From positions 951,845 through 1,015,844 of the forward strand of contig NZ_KE383842.1 in NCBI RefSeq assembly GCF_000422465.1: 64,000 nt of DNA, written 5' to 3'. A program made the translations under genes and the position numbers. The notes under the pieces are model-generated. The model saw nothing but the letters and a program-made list of their open reading frames with translations. It ran no database searches and was not told the origin of the DNA. Shown here piece after piece: positions 52,562 to 61,123 of the stretch (its first letter is position 1; the number at the start of each line of letters is the position of its first letter). The DNA comes from Paenibacillus harenae DSM 16969. Its GTDB lineage: Bacteria > Bacillota > Bacilli > Paenibacillales > Paenibacillaceae.

Positions 52562-53557
52562 TCAGCATCCATTTGCAGACTGGCCTCTAATTTTGCCGAT
52601 ATGCTCCGCTATTTTCTGGCCGTGAAAACGTCCGGATTCAATGAAAATCTCATTGGCCTCATGACGCGAAGCGACGACGCCTGCCAAATAAATGCCGGGA
52701 ACATTCGTTTCCATCGATTCTTCATGGAAGGTCGGGTAGCCTTCGGCTTCCATCGTCACGCCGGATAAGGTCAGGAAGTTGCGGTCGGGATGAAAGCCCG
52801 TGAGCGCCAGCACAAAATCGTTCGGAATGAGAAATTCGCCTTCCGGTCCTCGGATCGTAATATCATGATGCCCAATGGATGTAACGACGGAGCGAAAAAG
52901 CATGCTTATCGCGCCTTTGGCAACTTTGCTCTCAAACCCCGGTCTAACCCACGGCTTGATGCTGGAGGAGTATTGCTCGCCGCGATAGACGACGGTAACA
53001 TAGGCACCGACGCGTTCCAGCTCAAGCGCTGCGTCAATCGCAGAGTTGCTGCCGCCTATAATAGCTACCTTCATGCCGACATAGGGATGCGATTCCCGGA
53101 AGAAGTGGCTTACTTTATCCATTTGCTCGCCAGGAATGCTGAGCTCGTTCGGATGGTCAAAGTAACCGGTCGCAATAACGACGTAACGGCTGCGGTAAGC
53201 GCACGCTTGTCCGAACCGGTCTTCCCCCGTCAGGAGGAAGCCGTCCTCCGCTTTTCGAATCCCGGTAATGGCTGTATAAGGTTGTATTCTTAATCGGTTG
53301 CGCTGAGCGGCCGTTCGGTAGTAGTTCAACGCTTCCAGCCTGGAAGGTTTGTCGTTTGCCGTCGTGAAAGGGATGCCGCCGATCTCCAGCAGCTCGGGGC
53401 TGCTGAAGAAATGCATATATGTCGGATATTGCGAGATCGAATGTACGATATTCCGCTTCTCTATAATGAGCGGATGAAGACCGACTCGTTCAAGCTCGAT
53501 CGCTGCCGCCAAACCGCAGGGACCTGCTCCAATGACGATCGCTTCTTCTTGTTGCAT
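52562..53557 (-). CDS. bdr: YpdA-family bacillithiol-disulfide reductase
   Basis: A 331-residue FAD/NADPH oxidoreductase that reduces bacillithiol disulfide in Bacillota. N-terminal FAD motif VIGAGPCGLAAAIELER, with the conserved Cys 14 in GPCG used by Bdr; SQYPTYMHFFSS is the family fingerprint; the NADPH motif is AIIGGSNSAIDAALE. The C-terminal GVVASRHEANEIFIE binds FAD. The ribosome site GGGGAGGG precedes the ATG at 53557. It implies that the host makes bacillithiol. Confidence 0.92.
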   Translation of the reverse strand: MQQEEAIVIGAGPCGLAAAIELERVGLHPLIIEKRNIVHSISQYPTYMHFFSSPELLEIGGIPFTTANDKPSRLEALNYYRTAAQRNRLRIQPYTAITGIRKAEDGFLLTGEDRFGQACAYRSRYVVIATGYFDHPNELSIPGEQMDKVSHFFRESHPYVGMKVAIIGGSNSAIDAALELERVGAYVTVVYRGEQYSSSIKPWVRPGFESKVAKGAISMLFRSVVTSIGHHDITIRGPEGEFLIPNDFVLALTGFHPDRNFLTLSGVTMEAEGYPTFHEESMETNVPGIYLAGVVASRHEANEIFIESGRFHGQKIAEHIGKIRGQSANGC

Positions 53558-53749
53558 CTGTTATTCCCTCCCCAAAATGCTGTGCAAACATAGTCGAATC
53601 AGACAGATGGTTCAACGATCATTTTACTGCGAAGCGCGCCTATTGCGCAAATTTGGATATATGGCTCTCTTGTACAGGCATTGGAATATTGTATAATAAT
53701 GTGGAAATGTTTTTATTATAAACTGGAAATTGATTTGGGAGGAGATCAC

Positions 53750-54292
53750 ATGCGGCGGCGTTTTGTAATTGAAGCAGTTTTGGTGGCAACGTATGGACAT
53801 CTTCTCGTACCGAGCCGTCCCATTGATTATGTCGTGCCGTATTCATCGATCGCGGAGCTGTACGAAATGCGGGACGGAGCGGAGCCCGTTATGGACGATC
53901 CTGAAGATGACGGTCACGTGAAGGGCAAAATAAACGAACTTATTACTTTTTTCGAAGATTCGCTCAACCGCAAGAAGATAGAGAAAGCGATGCAGGTCCC
54001 ATGGAGAGAGAGTTCGCCACTGCTCCTGAATGACCGCATTCAGTTCACGGTTGTGCATGCCGTCGATAACGCGCATTACGGCGAAATGTTCGATCCGATC
54101 GAGACGGAGCTGCTGCTGACCGCGTTGAAGCTGAATGTCCCGCTGCTGTCTGATCAATTCGAATATCAAGATAAGCTGATCGAAGCTGAAGTGCCGGTCC
54201 AAGTGTACGATATCGAGGATTTTGAATTTGCCGTAGAGGAAGGCATATCGGTTAGCGATTTGGAGCAGTTTAACGAATCGGACAGGTTTTAA
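53750..54292 (+). CDS. Conserved hypothetical protein, 180 residues
   Basis: A soluble, acidic protein (VMDDPEDDG, VEEGISVSDLEQFNESD) with no recognisable motif. The N-terminus MRRRFVIEAVLVATYGHLL is mildly hydrophobic but unlike a signal peptide. I recall such proteins in Paenibacillus annotated loosely as ADP-heptose synthase, but the sequence shows no nucleotide-binding motif. GGGAGGAG precedes ATG 53750. It ends in a terminator shared with xerS. Confidence 0.7.
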   Translation: MRRRFVIEAVLVATYGHLLVPSRPIDYVVPYSSIAELYEMRDGAEPVMDDPEDDGHVKGKINELITFFEDSLNRKKIEKAMQVPWRESSPLLLNDRIQFTVVHAVDNAHYGEMFDPIETELLLTALKLNVPLLSDQFEYQDKLIEAEVPVQVYDIEDFEFAVEEGISVSDLEQFNESDRF

Positions 54293-54449
54293 TAAATTTT
54301 CGTGAAAGCCTCTCGCGCAGCGGTCAATTCCGATATTAAGATTTGGATGGGTTAGGACTTGATTTTCATTCGGAATAGGAATAAGGGGGATGCAGGAATC
54401 GGTTGTCATGCAGACGAGTTCGACTTCGTATGAGCCGGCTTCAGATTGA

Positions 54450-54505
54450 AAAAGAGGACGTGACAGGAGCGTGCAGCACGCTAACCTGTCTCGTCCTCTT
54501 TTTTG
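54450..54505. terminator. Bidirectional terminator between the hypothetical gene and xerS
   Basis: A long stem (AGAGGACG at 54453-54460 with CGTCCTCT at 54492-54499, extended by TGACAGG/CCTGTC and an inner AGCGTGC hairpin) has A-rich and T-rich flanks, so it works on both strands. Confidence 0.85.
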
Positions 54506-55521
54506 GTTCGGTCGATCGCTTGCGCCATCGTTTTGTCGGTTAAATGAGCATATATCTGCGTCGTTTCCGGCGAAGCATGCCCCAGCTGCTCCTGCGTCTT
54601 GTATATATCGTTGCGCAGGTAGTAATCGGTAGCGAATGAATGCCTTAATTTGTGAACGGAAAGGTAAGGCTTCCCGAAACGCTTCGCATATTTGATGACC
54701 ATCTCCTGAATGGCGCGCTTCGTCATGCGGGAACCTTCTTTTTTTCCGTTCGCAATGGCAAGGAATAGAGCTTTCTCCCGCTTTGGAGCCTTGTAGCGCA
54801 CATCGCGAAGCGACAAATAAGATTGCAGATCCTCTACCGCTTCCTGACGGAAATAGACGGGCGTCTTGAACGTGTCGTCGTTTTTGCCTTTCCGGTAAAC
54901 ATAGCACAGTTTCTTCTTCAAATCGATATCGTCGACATTCAAATTAACGAGCTCCGAAACCCGTAAGCCCGAATGCAAAATGAAGCTGATAATGCAGGCA
55001 TCGCGGATCATGTTCAGCTCGTAAGCATATAAGGCCTGCTTATTCGATGCGATATCCGTACCGTAATGCTGCTTGACATAGGCCATAAATTCCGCGATTT
55101 CTTCCTCCTGAAGCAGTTTGCCTTCAAGCTTGGCGGCCGTATCCTTCGGCTTATGCGTCCTCTTGATCGCAACCTTCGCCATAACGTTCCGTTTCAGCAA
55201 GGGATAGAAGTTCTCATCCTCCGCGATTTGGCTCAGGTAATGGAACAGGGATCGAAGGGATGAGAGCTTGCGGGAAATCGTCGTCTTGCTGTTGCGCTCT
55301 TCCTTATGCGTCGACAAGAACATCCGGAAGCCGTCGATGCTGTCCATATGCAGCTTCTCCAGCTCGAGCAGGGTAACCTCTCTGATGCTGCCAGCTTCCG
55401 ATAGGCCTTCAGCCATAAGCCACCTCAGGAACGTTTCATAATCCCTCATGTATTCAACAAGTGACGAAGGAGACAGATCTGGCAGCTTATAGTTGATAAA
55501 TTTCTCGATATACCAGGGCAT
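54481..55521 (-). CDS. xerS: Tyrosine recombinase XerS-like
   Basis: A 346-residue tyrosine recombinase with the long N-terminal SAM-like domain of XerS (LSPSSLVEYMRDYETFLRW) and the catalytic residues: Arg I in SGLRVSELVNL, Lys in the beta hairpin (YRKGKN), HxxR in HKLRHSFATD, and LGHASPETTQIYAHL with the nucleophile Tyr. XerS normally acts alone at difSL to resolve chromosome dimers in streptococci. It is also plausible as an integrase, but no element ends are seen around it. Its stop lies inside the terminator hairpin. Confidence 0.82.
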   Translation of the reverse strand: MPWYIEKFINYKLPDLSPSSLVEYMRDYETFLRWLMAEGLSEAGSIREVTLLELEKLHMDSIDGFRMFLSTHKEERNSKTTISRKLSSLRSLFHYLSQIAEDENFYPLLKRNVMAKVAIKRTHKPKDTAAKLEGKLLQEEEIAEFMAYVKQHYGTDIASNKQALYAYELNMIRDACIISFILHSGLRVSELVNLNVDDIDLKKKLCYVYRKGKNDDTFKTPVYFRQEAVEDLQSYLSLRDVRYKAPKREKALFLAIANGKKEGSRMTKRAIQEMVIKYAKRFGKPYLSVHKLRHSFATDYYLRNDIYKTQEQLGHASPETTQIYAHLTDKTMAQAIDRTKKEDETG

Positions 55522-55947
55522 TGCCGGCAGCTTCCTGTCGAGCTCTAACCGATCCTTTTGTTTTAAAATATTGATTCGCGATCACCCCGATTACTTAATG
55601 CCATCATTCATTTACTAGGTAAAATAAGTGAGTTAATTATTATTGCAGACCGTTAGTAAAAACAATTACGGTTCTATTGTAGCAAGCAAAGCCGAGCGGG
55701 ACAATGTCCCGACCGGTTACATGACAAAAAACAAGCCCAATGGTTATAAAGCTGCCTCCATATAACGTTCTTGCGAAAACCTTGTTTGAAACGGATGCCG
55801 GATTATAACTGCCCGAAGAAATCAAACACTGAATCGGGATCCATAAGGACTATCTTCATCTAAATGACGATGTATCCGTTCAAGCGCATCTTCGGGAGTG
55901 GCTGAGCGAATAATAAAGGATGGAAACAGTTGGAGGTGGCTAACGCC
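55522..55947. other. xerS-sdaAB divergent intergenic region
   Basis: Apart from the xerS promoter and a G/C palindrome, I see no gene. The minus-strand frame at 55640-55825 is short with no ribosome site. A leader of about 150 bases separates the xerS promoter from its start, with an AT-rich tract (55611-55665) that could hold a dif-like site, not confirmed. No clear promoter for sdaAB is visible. Confidence 0.5.
55676..55704 (-). promoter_or_regulatory. Promoter of xerS with overlapping palindrome
   Basis: On the minus strand TTGTCC (55704-55699), 17-base spacer, TACAAT (55681-55676). The -35 lies in CGGGACA-A-TGTCCCG (55697-55711), a 7-bp inverted repeat that could be an operator. Confidence 0.65.
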
Positions 55948-56628
55948 GTGCGGTTCAAAGACGTATTTTCCATTATAGGTCCGAGTATGGTAGGACCGTC
56001 CAGCTCGCATACGGCGGGAGCGCTGCGAATCGGACGCGCCGCCAGGCGCATATTCGGACAGCGTCCGGAAATAGCCGAAATTATGCTCTATGGCTCTTTC
56101 GCCGAAACGTATATAGGGCATGGCAGCGATTTGGCGTTTGCCGCCGGCCTTCTGGACTTCGAGGCAGACGATATGCGAATCCGGGACTCGCTGCTGCTCG
56201 CGGAGGAAACCGGCATGCATATTTCGTTCACCAAGGGGAAGGGGCCCTTCTCCCATCCGAATACCGTCCGCCTCAAGCTGAGCGGGGGCGGCCGGGAGGA
56301 CGTCATCGTCGGATCGTCGATCGGTGGCGGCAATATCGTAGTGACGGACGTCAACGGATTCGAAGTGAATTTCACCGTTAGAACGCCGACGCTTCTTGTC
56401 TTTCACCGAGACCGGCCCGGTATTGTGGCCGAGATTACGGGTTTATTAGGGGGCGGGGGTATAAATATCGGCTTCATGGAAGTCGACCGGAAAAGTCGTC
56501 TGGGCGACGCGCTTACCGTAATCGAAACCGATGAATCCTTATCCGAAAGTCTGATGGAAACCATCCGCGGCATGCAAGAGGTTACGCGCATCGGTATTGT
56601 CGATTTAACGGCCAAAGGAGTTGTTTGA
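55948..56628 (+). CDS. sdaAB: L-serine dehydratase, iron-sulfur type, beta subunit
   Basis: Subunit of the two-part [4Fe-4S] serine deaminase (serine to pyruvate and ammonia). The SSSHTAGALRIG motif and the C-terminal ACT-like domain (FHRDRPGIVAEITGLL, about 150-226), which binds serine for regulation, are present. GTG 55948 is used since GGAGGTGG lies 9 bases upstream, whereas the longer TTG frame includes that ribosome site. The alpha subunit follows directly. Confidence 0.93.
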   Translation: MRFKDVFSIIGPSMVGPSSSHTAGALRIGRAARRIFGQRPEIAEIMLYGSFAETYIGHGSDLAFAAGLLDFEADDMRIRDSLLLAEETGMHISFTKGKGPFSHPNTVRLKLSGGGREDVIVGSSIGGGNIVVTDVNGFEVNFTVRTPTLLVFHRDRPGIVAEITGLLGGGGINIGFMEVDRKSRLGDALTVIETDESLSESLMETIRGMQEVTRIGIVDLTAKGVV

Positions 56629-57540
56629 ATGAAATTCAAAACGTTAAGCGAACTGGCCGCATGCTGCCAGGAAGAAGAAAAGACGATCGGACGTATCATG
56701 CTCTCGGAGCAAGCGATCGAGACGGGACAGGATGAAGAGCAGGTATACCGTCAAATGGCGGAATATTATGAGATCATGAAGGAGGCCGTCCGACGCGGAC
56801 TCGATGAGCCGGTACCTTCCAGAAGCGGGCTTACCGGCGGGGATGCGCGCCGTGTGAGGCAATATATGGAGGGCAGCGAGACATCCTTAGGCAGAGAGGC
56901 TTGCATGGCGCTTGCTTATGCGCTTTCCGTGTCTGAAGTAAACGCCTCTATGGGCCGGATCGTGGCGACGCCGACAGCCGGGTCATGCGGTATTATTCCC
57001 GGCGTGTTCGTCAGCTTGCAGGAGAGGTTCGGCTGGGATGACAACAAGCTGGTAATGGGGTTGTTTGCCTCAGGCGCGATTGGATATGTCATCGCCAACA
57101 ACTCCTTCATATCCGGAGCCGAGGGCGGCTGCCAAGCCGAGGTCGGCTCCGCTATCGGCATGGCGGCGGGGGCGTTGACGGAGATGCGTGGGGGAACGCC
57201 CGTGCAGGCCGTTCATGCGGTCGGCTTGGCGCTGAAAAATTCGCTCGGCTTGATCTGCGATCCGGTTGGCGGGCTCGTGGAAATTCCGTGCATCGTCCGC
57301 AACGGATTCGGAGCTGTCACCGCGCTTGCCGCAGCGGATATGGCGCTTGCCGGCGTTCGCAGCGTCATCCCGTCGGATGAAGTTATTCAGGTGATGCTCG
57401 AGGTGGGCGGCGCCATGCCGGACAAGCACCGGGAGACCGGCATGGGCGGACTAGCCCAAACGCCTACCGGCAAACGCATCATTCGGGATTTGTACGGCAA
57501 GAAGAATACCGGCAATAACAAAGGGGGATCGCCTCAATAA
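56629..57540 (+). CDS. sdaAA: L-serine dehydratase, iron-sulfur type, alpha subunit
   Basis: Catalytic subunit, 303 residues, holding the [4Fe-4S] cluster. Cluster Cys lie in TPTAGSCGIIPG, GGCQAEVGSA and LICDPVGGLVEIPC. The start directly follows the beta-subunit stop. Together the genes feed serine carbon to pyruvate and so to the pyruvate dehydrogenase encoded at 10 kb. A C-rich hairpin at 57562-57585 has no U-run, so termination is unclear. Confidence 0.94.
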   Translation: MKFKTLSELAACCQEEEKTIGRIMLSEQAIETGQDEEQVYRQMAEYYEIMKEAVRRGLDEPVPSRSGLTGGDARRVRQYMEGSETSLGREACMALAYALSVSEVNASMGRIVATPTAGSCGIIPGVFVSLQERFGWDDNKLVMGLFASGAIGYVIANNSFISGAEGGCQAEVGSAIGMAAGALTEMRGGTPVQAVHAVGLALKNSLGLICDPVGGLVEIPCIVRNGFGAVTALAAADMALAGVRSVIPSDEVIQVMLEVGGAMPDKHRETGMGGLAQTPTGKRIIRDLYGKKNTGNNKGGSPQ

Positions 57541-57814
57541 ACAATAGAGGCGGGTCATCGGGCGGGCGAAACGCTTATCCGTTTCGGCGCGGGCTGCACC
57601 GTTATCCGGAGCTAAGCTCGCGGGAATCGGAGACGGCATCACCTTCACAGATTTCCGAAAAAGTAAATTAGTAAATATATGTAATTGTTTATTTACGGTT
57701 ACATTTCATTGACGGCTGTGCTAAACTCGTAAAAACCAGTCGACGGTTACCAAACTTATTCTAATTTGCGAATGATTCGTGCACGCGCAAAAGAAAAGGG
57801 AGGTTCATTCTGAG

Positions 57815-58471
57815 ATGAACAAAAAAATGTTTCAATATAGTTTGTCCGCCATTCTCATCTTCATGATGGCTTTTGGCGTGCCTGCTCAAGACGTGGAAGC
57901 AGCTCCGCCGGCCACGCTCAAGAAGGGCAGCACAGGCGTTGATGTGCCTGATCTGCAGTACCGGTTAAAGACGCTCGGCTATTTCAAAGAAAACTTATCC
58001 GCTCATTTTGGAACGGCTACGCTTGAGTCGCTCATGAAATTCCAGAAGGATTACGGAATCGCCTCCGACGGTATCGCCGGACCGCAGACATGGGCTACGC
58101 TTAAGAAGGTATCCGTCAACCAGAAGGAGCTGGATCTCCTTGCAAGAATTATATACGCAGAAGCGCGAGGCGAGTCTTATAAGGGGCAGGTTTCGGTTGG
58201 AGCGGTCGTAATGAACCGCCTGGCCTCATCCAGCTTTCCGGATACGATTCGAGAGGTGATCGAACAGCCGCAGGCTTTTACTGCCGTCGCAGACGGGCAA
58301 TACCAATTAAAGCCGGATACAACCGCTTATAAGGCGGCTATAGAAGCCGTTAAAGGCTATGACCCTACGAACGGCGCCCTCTATTATTTCAACCCGGATA
58401 CGGCGACATCCGAATGGATTTGGTCCCGTAAGCAGACGATGAAAATCGGCAAGCATATATTTGCAGTATAA
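57815..58471 (+). CDS. SleB-type cortex/cell-wall hydrolase
   Basis: A 218-residue secreted protein. Signal peptide (1-31, KKMFQYSLSAILIFMMAFG then cleavage near VEA), a peptidoglycan-binding (PG_binding_1) domain (about 38-92, YRLKTLGYF, DGIAGPQTW), and a Hydrolase_2/SleB domain (about 100-218, with catalytic Glu in RIIYAEARGE and TNGALYYFNPD). SleB hydrolyses muramic-lactam cortex in spore germination; the usual partner ypeB is absent, so it may be a vegetative or spore paralogue (CwlJ/SleB-like). ATG 57815 has GGGAGG upstream. Confidence 0.9.
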   Translation: MNKKMFQYSLSAILIFMMAFGVPAQDVEAAPPATLKKGSTGVDVPDLQYRLKTLGYFKENLSAHFGTATLESLMKFQKDYGIASDGIAGPQTWATLKKVSVNQKELDLLARIIYAEARGESYKGQVSVGAVVMNRLASSSFPDTIREVIEQPQAFTAVADGQYQLKPDTTAYKAAIEAVKGYDPTNGALYYFNPDTATSEWIWSRKQTMKIGKHIFAV

Positions 58472-58479
58472 TTAGAAGC

Positions 58480-58524
58480 GATCTTTCACGATTGGGCAGC
58501 ATGCTCAGTGGAAGATCTTTTTTT
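58480..58524 (+). terminator. Terminator after the SleB-like gene
   Basis: GATCTTTCAC (58480-58489) pairs with GTGGAAGATC (58508-58517), with an inner stem, followed by seven T. Confidence 0.87.
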
Positions 58525-58621
58525 CTTTGTTAAGCAGGCATTGACCATTGTTAAAGTAGTAACTAAACATGTTACAATGTAAAAAAGATATCATGAAGGT
58601 TATTATAGGGAGGTGCCTGTA

Positions 58622-59341
58622 ATGAAAGTGGAAATTTGGTCGGATTACGTATGCCCGTTCTGTTATATCGGCAAAAGAAAATTAGAAACGGCGCTGGATC
58701 AGTTCGCGCATAAGGAAAAAATCGAAACAGCTTACCGCAGCTTTGAGCTGAACCCTGGCGCTGATCCGAATTCGAATATCAGCACGTACAGCATGCTGGC
58801 TGCCAAATACGGCATGAGCATTGATCAAGCAAAAGCTACATCGAAGAACGTAGCTGAGCAGGCGGCAGCGGTAGGCCTTACGTTTCATTTTGACGGCACG
58901 GTTGAGACGAATACTTTCGACGCGCATCGCGCTGTCCATTACGCCGCTGAGCACGGCAAGGACAAAGAGCTTGCGGAAAGGCTGTTTAAAGCCTATTTCA
59001 CGGATGGGGTTAATGTCGGCAGCAGGGAAAAGCTGGCTGAGCTGTCCGGTGAAGTCGGATTAAATACGGCGGAAGTTGCAGAGGTGCTGGCATCAAGCCT
59101 GTATGCAGACGTTGTTCGGGAGGAAGAAGAGGAGGGCAGCCGCCTTGGAATCCGTGGCGTTCCCTTCTTTGTCATCGATCGCAAATACGCTGTATCGGGA
59201 GCGCAATCGCCGGAGGTACTCCTGGATACGCTGAATAAAGCATGGGATGAGAAGCATCCGGCATTGAATCAAGTGAAAGACGGAGACGATGACTTGCTAT
59301 GTGCCGACGGCGTCTGCGCGCCTCGTGCACCGCAGCAATGA
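58622..59341 (+). CDS. DsbA-family oxidoreductase (FrnE-like)
   Basis: A 239-residue thioredoxin-fold protein with an inserted helical domain. The redox motif is VCPFCYIGKRKLE (C-P-F-C), the cis-Pro lies in GIRGVPFFVIDRKYAVSGAQ. It has no signal peptide, as in the cytosolic FrnE/HCCA-isomerase-like branch. A second C-x4-C at LLCADGVC near the C-terminus may bind metal or form a disulfide. ATG 58622 has GGGAGGTG upstream. Confidence 0.9.
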   Translation: MKVEIWSDYVCPFCYIGKRKLETALDQFAHKEKIETAYRSFELNPGADPNSNISTYSMLAAKYGMSIDQAKATSKNVAEQAAAVGLTFHFDGTVETNTFDAHRAVHYAAEHGKDKELAERLFKAYFTDGVNVGSREKLAELSGEVGLNTAEVAEVLASSLYADVVREEEEEGSRLGIRGVPFFVIDRKYAVSGAQSPEVLLDTLNKAWDEKHPALNQVKDGDDDLLCADGVCAPRAPQQ

Positions 59342-59365
59342 ATCATCCGGGAAAGAGGCGTCGAA

Positions 59366-59572
59366 ATGGATGATCAATCCCTGGAAAGCAGCTGTCAAAT
59401 CATAAGGTCCGGCGAGGTCATCCAAATCGGGGCGGAATCAGTGATTATTGACGTTAACGGCAAATTGATTTCCGTCCCGTTGATAAAGGCGGAGGCAGAC
59501 CTTTGTCCCGGCGACAGAGTTGTCTGGTCGGGCAATCTCTGGCGCCGGATGGCGCCTGAATCAGCACTGTAA
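59366..59572 (+). CDS. Small conserved protein, 68 residues
   Basis: A short acidic protein with a central OB-like or SH3-like strand pattern (GAESVIIDVNGKLISVPL, DLCPGDRVVWSGNLW). It has no motif of known function. AAAGAGG lies 7 bases before the ATG, and the gene follows the DsbA-family gene by 24 bases, so it is likely co-transcribed. Confidence 0.6.
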   Translation: MDDQSLESSCQIIRSGEVIQIGAESVIIDVNGKLISVPLIKAEADLCPGDRVVWSGNLWRRMAPESAL

Positions 59573-59657
59573 TGAATGATAAGGGTTTGTGTCAAACGGA
59601 CTGACGTTTTATAATAGAGCATGCTTGGTAAATCTTTGGTTCTGGGGGGGAAAGCTT

Positions 59658-60740
59658 GTGACAACTGAACAGCAGCGGCTGCTCGTATTCGCCGGTTCTT
59701 ATGCGGAAACGGAGGAGAGCGGCGTTTATGTGTATGCTTTAGATGAAGAATGGGGTACATTAACGTTGCAGGACGAGTTCGCCGGACTTAAAAATCCGAC
59801 ATTTCTAAATGTAGACGCCGGAAAAAAAATATTGTATTCCATATCCGAGACGGTAAGCGAAGACGGCAGAAAGGTAGGCGAAGCAGCCTCTTTCGCCATT
59901 GACGGGGTTGATGGAAAGCTCCGTTTATTGAATCGGGCGGTAACGGTAGATTCGACAACCTGTCATATTCAGCGCGATGCCGATAGCCGTTATTTAACGG
60001 TGGTCAGCTATCACGGCGGGATGGTCGGTTTAATTCGCATTGCGGAAGACGGGACGGTAGGGGAGATGCTGGACGTCCGGCAGCATGAGGGGCACAGCGT
60101 TCATCCGGAGCGCCAAGACCGGCCGCATCCGCATTCCGCCATGTATAGTCCCGACGGACGATACTTGTTCGTGCAGGATCTGGGGCTCGATCTTATCGTG
60201 ACGTACGCGATTGATAACGGTAAATTCATTCGCCATGGCGAAGTTAAGCTTCATCCCGGCGCGGGCCCGCGTCATCTGTCGTTTCATCCAAACGGCAAAT
60301 TTGCCTATGTCATTAATGAAGTGGATTCGTCGATTACTTCATTTACATATGACGACGCAAGCGGACGTCTTGATGCAACAGGCACCGTTAACACGCTTCC
60401 GGCAGATTTCGATGGCGAAAATACATGCGCCGAGATTACCGTCTCGAAGGACGGGAAATTCGTATATGGCTCGAATCGCGGACATGACAGCATTGTTGTA
60501 TTTGCCAGCGACGAGCAGACCGGTCTTCTGACGCTTGTACAGCATGTGCCGTCGGGTGGCGGGCATCCTCGTCATTTTGCCCTGACGCCAAACGGCCGTT
60601 ATTTGTTAGCCGCTAACCGCGACTCCGACAATATCGTTACCTTCGCGGTAGATCGTGAGAGCGGAACACTCGAGTCTACAGGGAAAAGCACCCAGGTAAG
60701 CAAGCCGGTTTGTGTGCTTCCCGCATATTTAATGGCATAA
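59658..60740 (+). CDS. 6-phosphogluconolactonase, seven-bladed propeller type
   Basis: Hydrolyses 6-phosphogluconolactone in the oxidative pentose phosphate pathway (Pgl, YkgB-like). The 360 residues contain seven repeated blades; typical segments are QDRPHPHSAMYSPDGRYLFV, HPGAGPRHLSFHPNGKFAYV and GGGHPRHFALTPNGRYLLAAN. The catalytic His/Glu/Arg are in HPHS, ENTCAEI and HPRHF. GTG 59658 is used, 6 bases after a GGGGGG tract (TGGGGGGGA); an upstream frame extension is not conserved. Confidence 0.92.
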   Translation: MTTEQQRLLVFAGSYAETEESGVYVYALDEEWGTLTLQDEFAGLKNPTFLNVDAGKKILYSISETVSEDGRKVGEAASFAIDGVDGKLRLLNRAVTVDSTTCHIQRDADSRYLTVVSYHGGMVGLIRIAEDGTVGEMLDVRQHEGHSVHPERQDRPHPHSAMYSPDGRYLFVQDLGLDLIVTYAIDNGKFIRHGEVKLHPGAGPRHLSFHPNGKFAYVINEVDSSITSFTYDDASGRLDATGTVNTLPADFDGENTCAEITVSKDGKFVYGSNRGHDSIVVFASDEQTGLLTLVQHVPSGGGHPRHFALTPNGRYLLAANRDSDNIVTFAVDRESGTLESTGKSTQVSKPVCVLPAYLMA

Positions 60741-60785
60741 ATAATTAATGGCGTTTTGAGTAAGAAAAGAGGAGAATTAATAAGC

Positions 60786-61001
60786 GTGTCAACGACCGGA
60801 GAAGAGAAACCAAAATTAAAGCCGACCAAAATTTTCAAATGCAAAAACCAGGATTGCAAGGCCTGGGTGCGTGATGAGTTCGCTGATGCGGAACAGTCCT
60901 GTCCGATCTGCAAGGGCCCGATGCTTAGAAGCATGCGTCATCTCCCGGCCGTTCAAAATAAAGCGAAGCCTCAACCGCGCAAGCCCTTATCGGAATTGTG
61001 A
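60786..61001 (+). CDS. YdjO-like cold-inducible zinc-ribbon protein
   Basis: A 71-residue basic protein with two zinc-ligand pairs: CKNQDC and CPIC. The spacing C-x4-C ... C-x2-C matches the YdjO family (cold-shock-induced small proteins of Bacillus). GTG 60786 with AGAGGAG 13 bases upstream; a TTG at 60756 is an alternative start. A long palindromic terminator follows. Confidence 0.78.
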   Translation: MSTTGEEKPKLKPTKIFKCKNQDCKAWVRDEFADAEQSCPICKGPMLRSMRHLPAVQNKAKPQPRKPLSEL

Positions 61002-61008
61002 TAAGGTA

Positions 61009-61056
61009 CGTCAAAAAACCAATCCGCTGTGACATAGCAGGGTTGGTTTTTTGACG
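61009..61056 (+). terminator. Terminator after the YdjO-like gene
   Basis: A perfect 14-bp palindrome (CGTCAAAAAACCAA at 61009-61022 with TTGGTTTTTTGACG at 61043-61056) includes the T run in its descending arm. Confidence 0.85.
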
Positions 61057-61123
61057 TATACTCTCCATTGTCCGGATGTGATAGGATAGAGGGAGCAAAT
61101 ACTGATCAGGACGGTACCGGATA

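Noticed and set aside
53843..54907. 354-residue minus frame across the hypothetical gene and the xerS 3' end
   Set aside because: It crosses a terminator and another gene; the content is not conserved-looking.
54481..55521. xerS as integrase of a mobile element carrying the 42-54 kb block
   Set aside because: No attachment-site duplication, excisionase or second mobile-element gene was seen; chromosome-dimer resolution is the simpler role.
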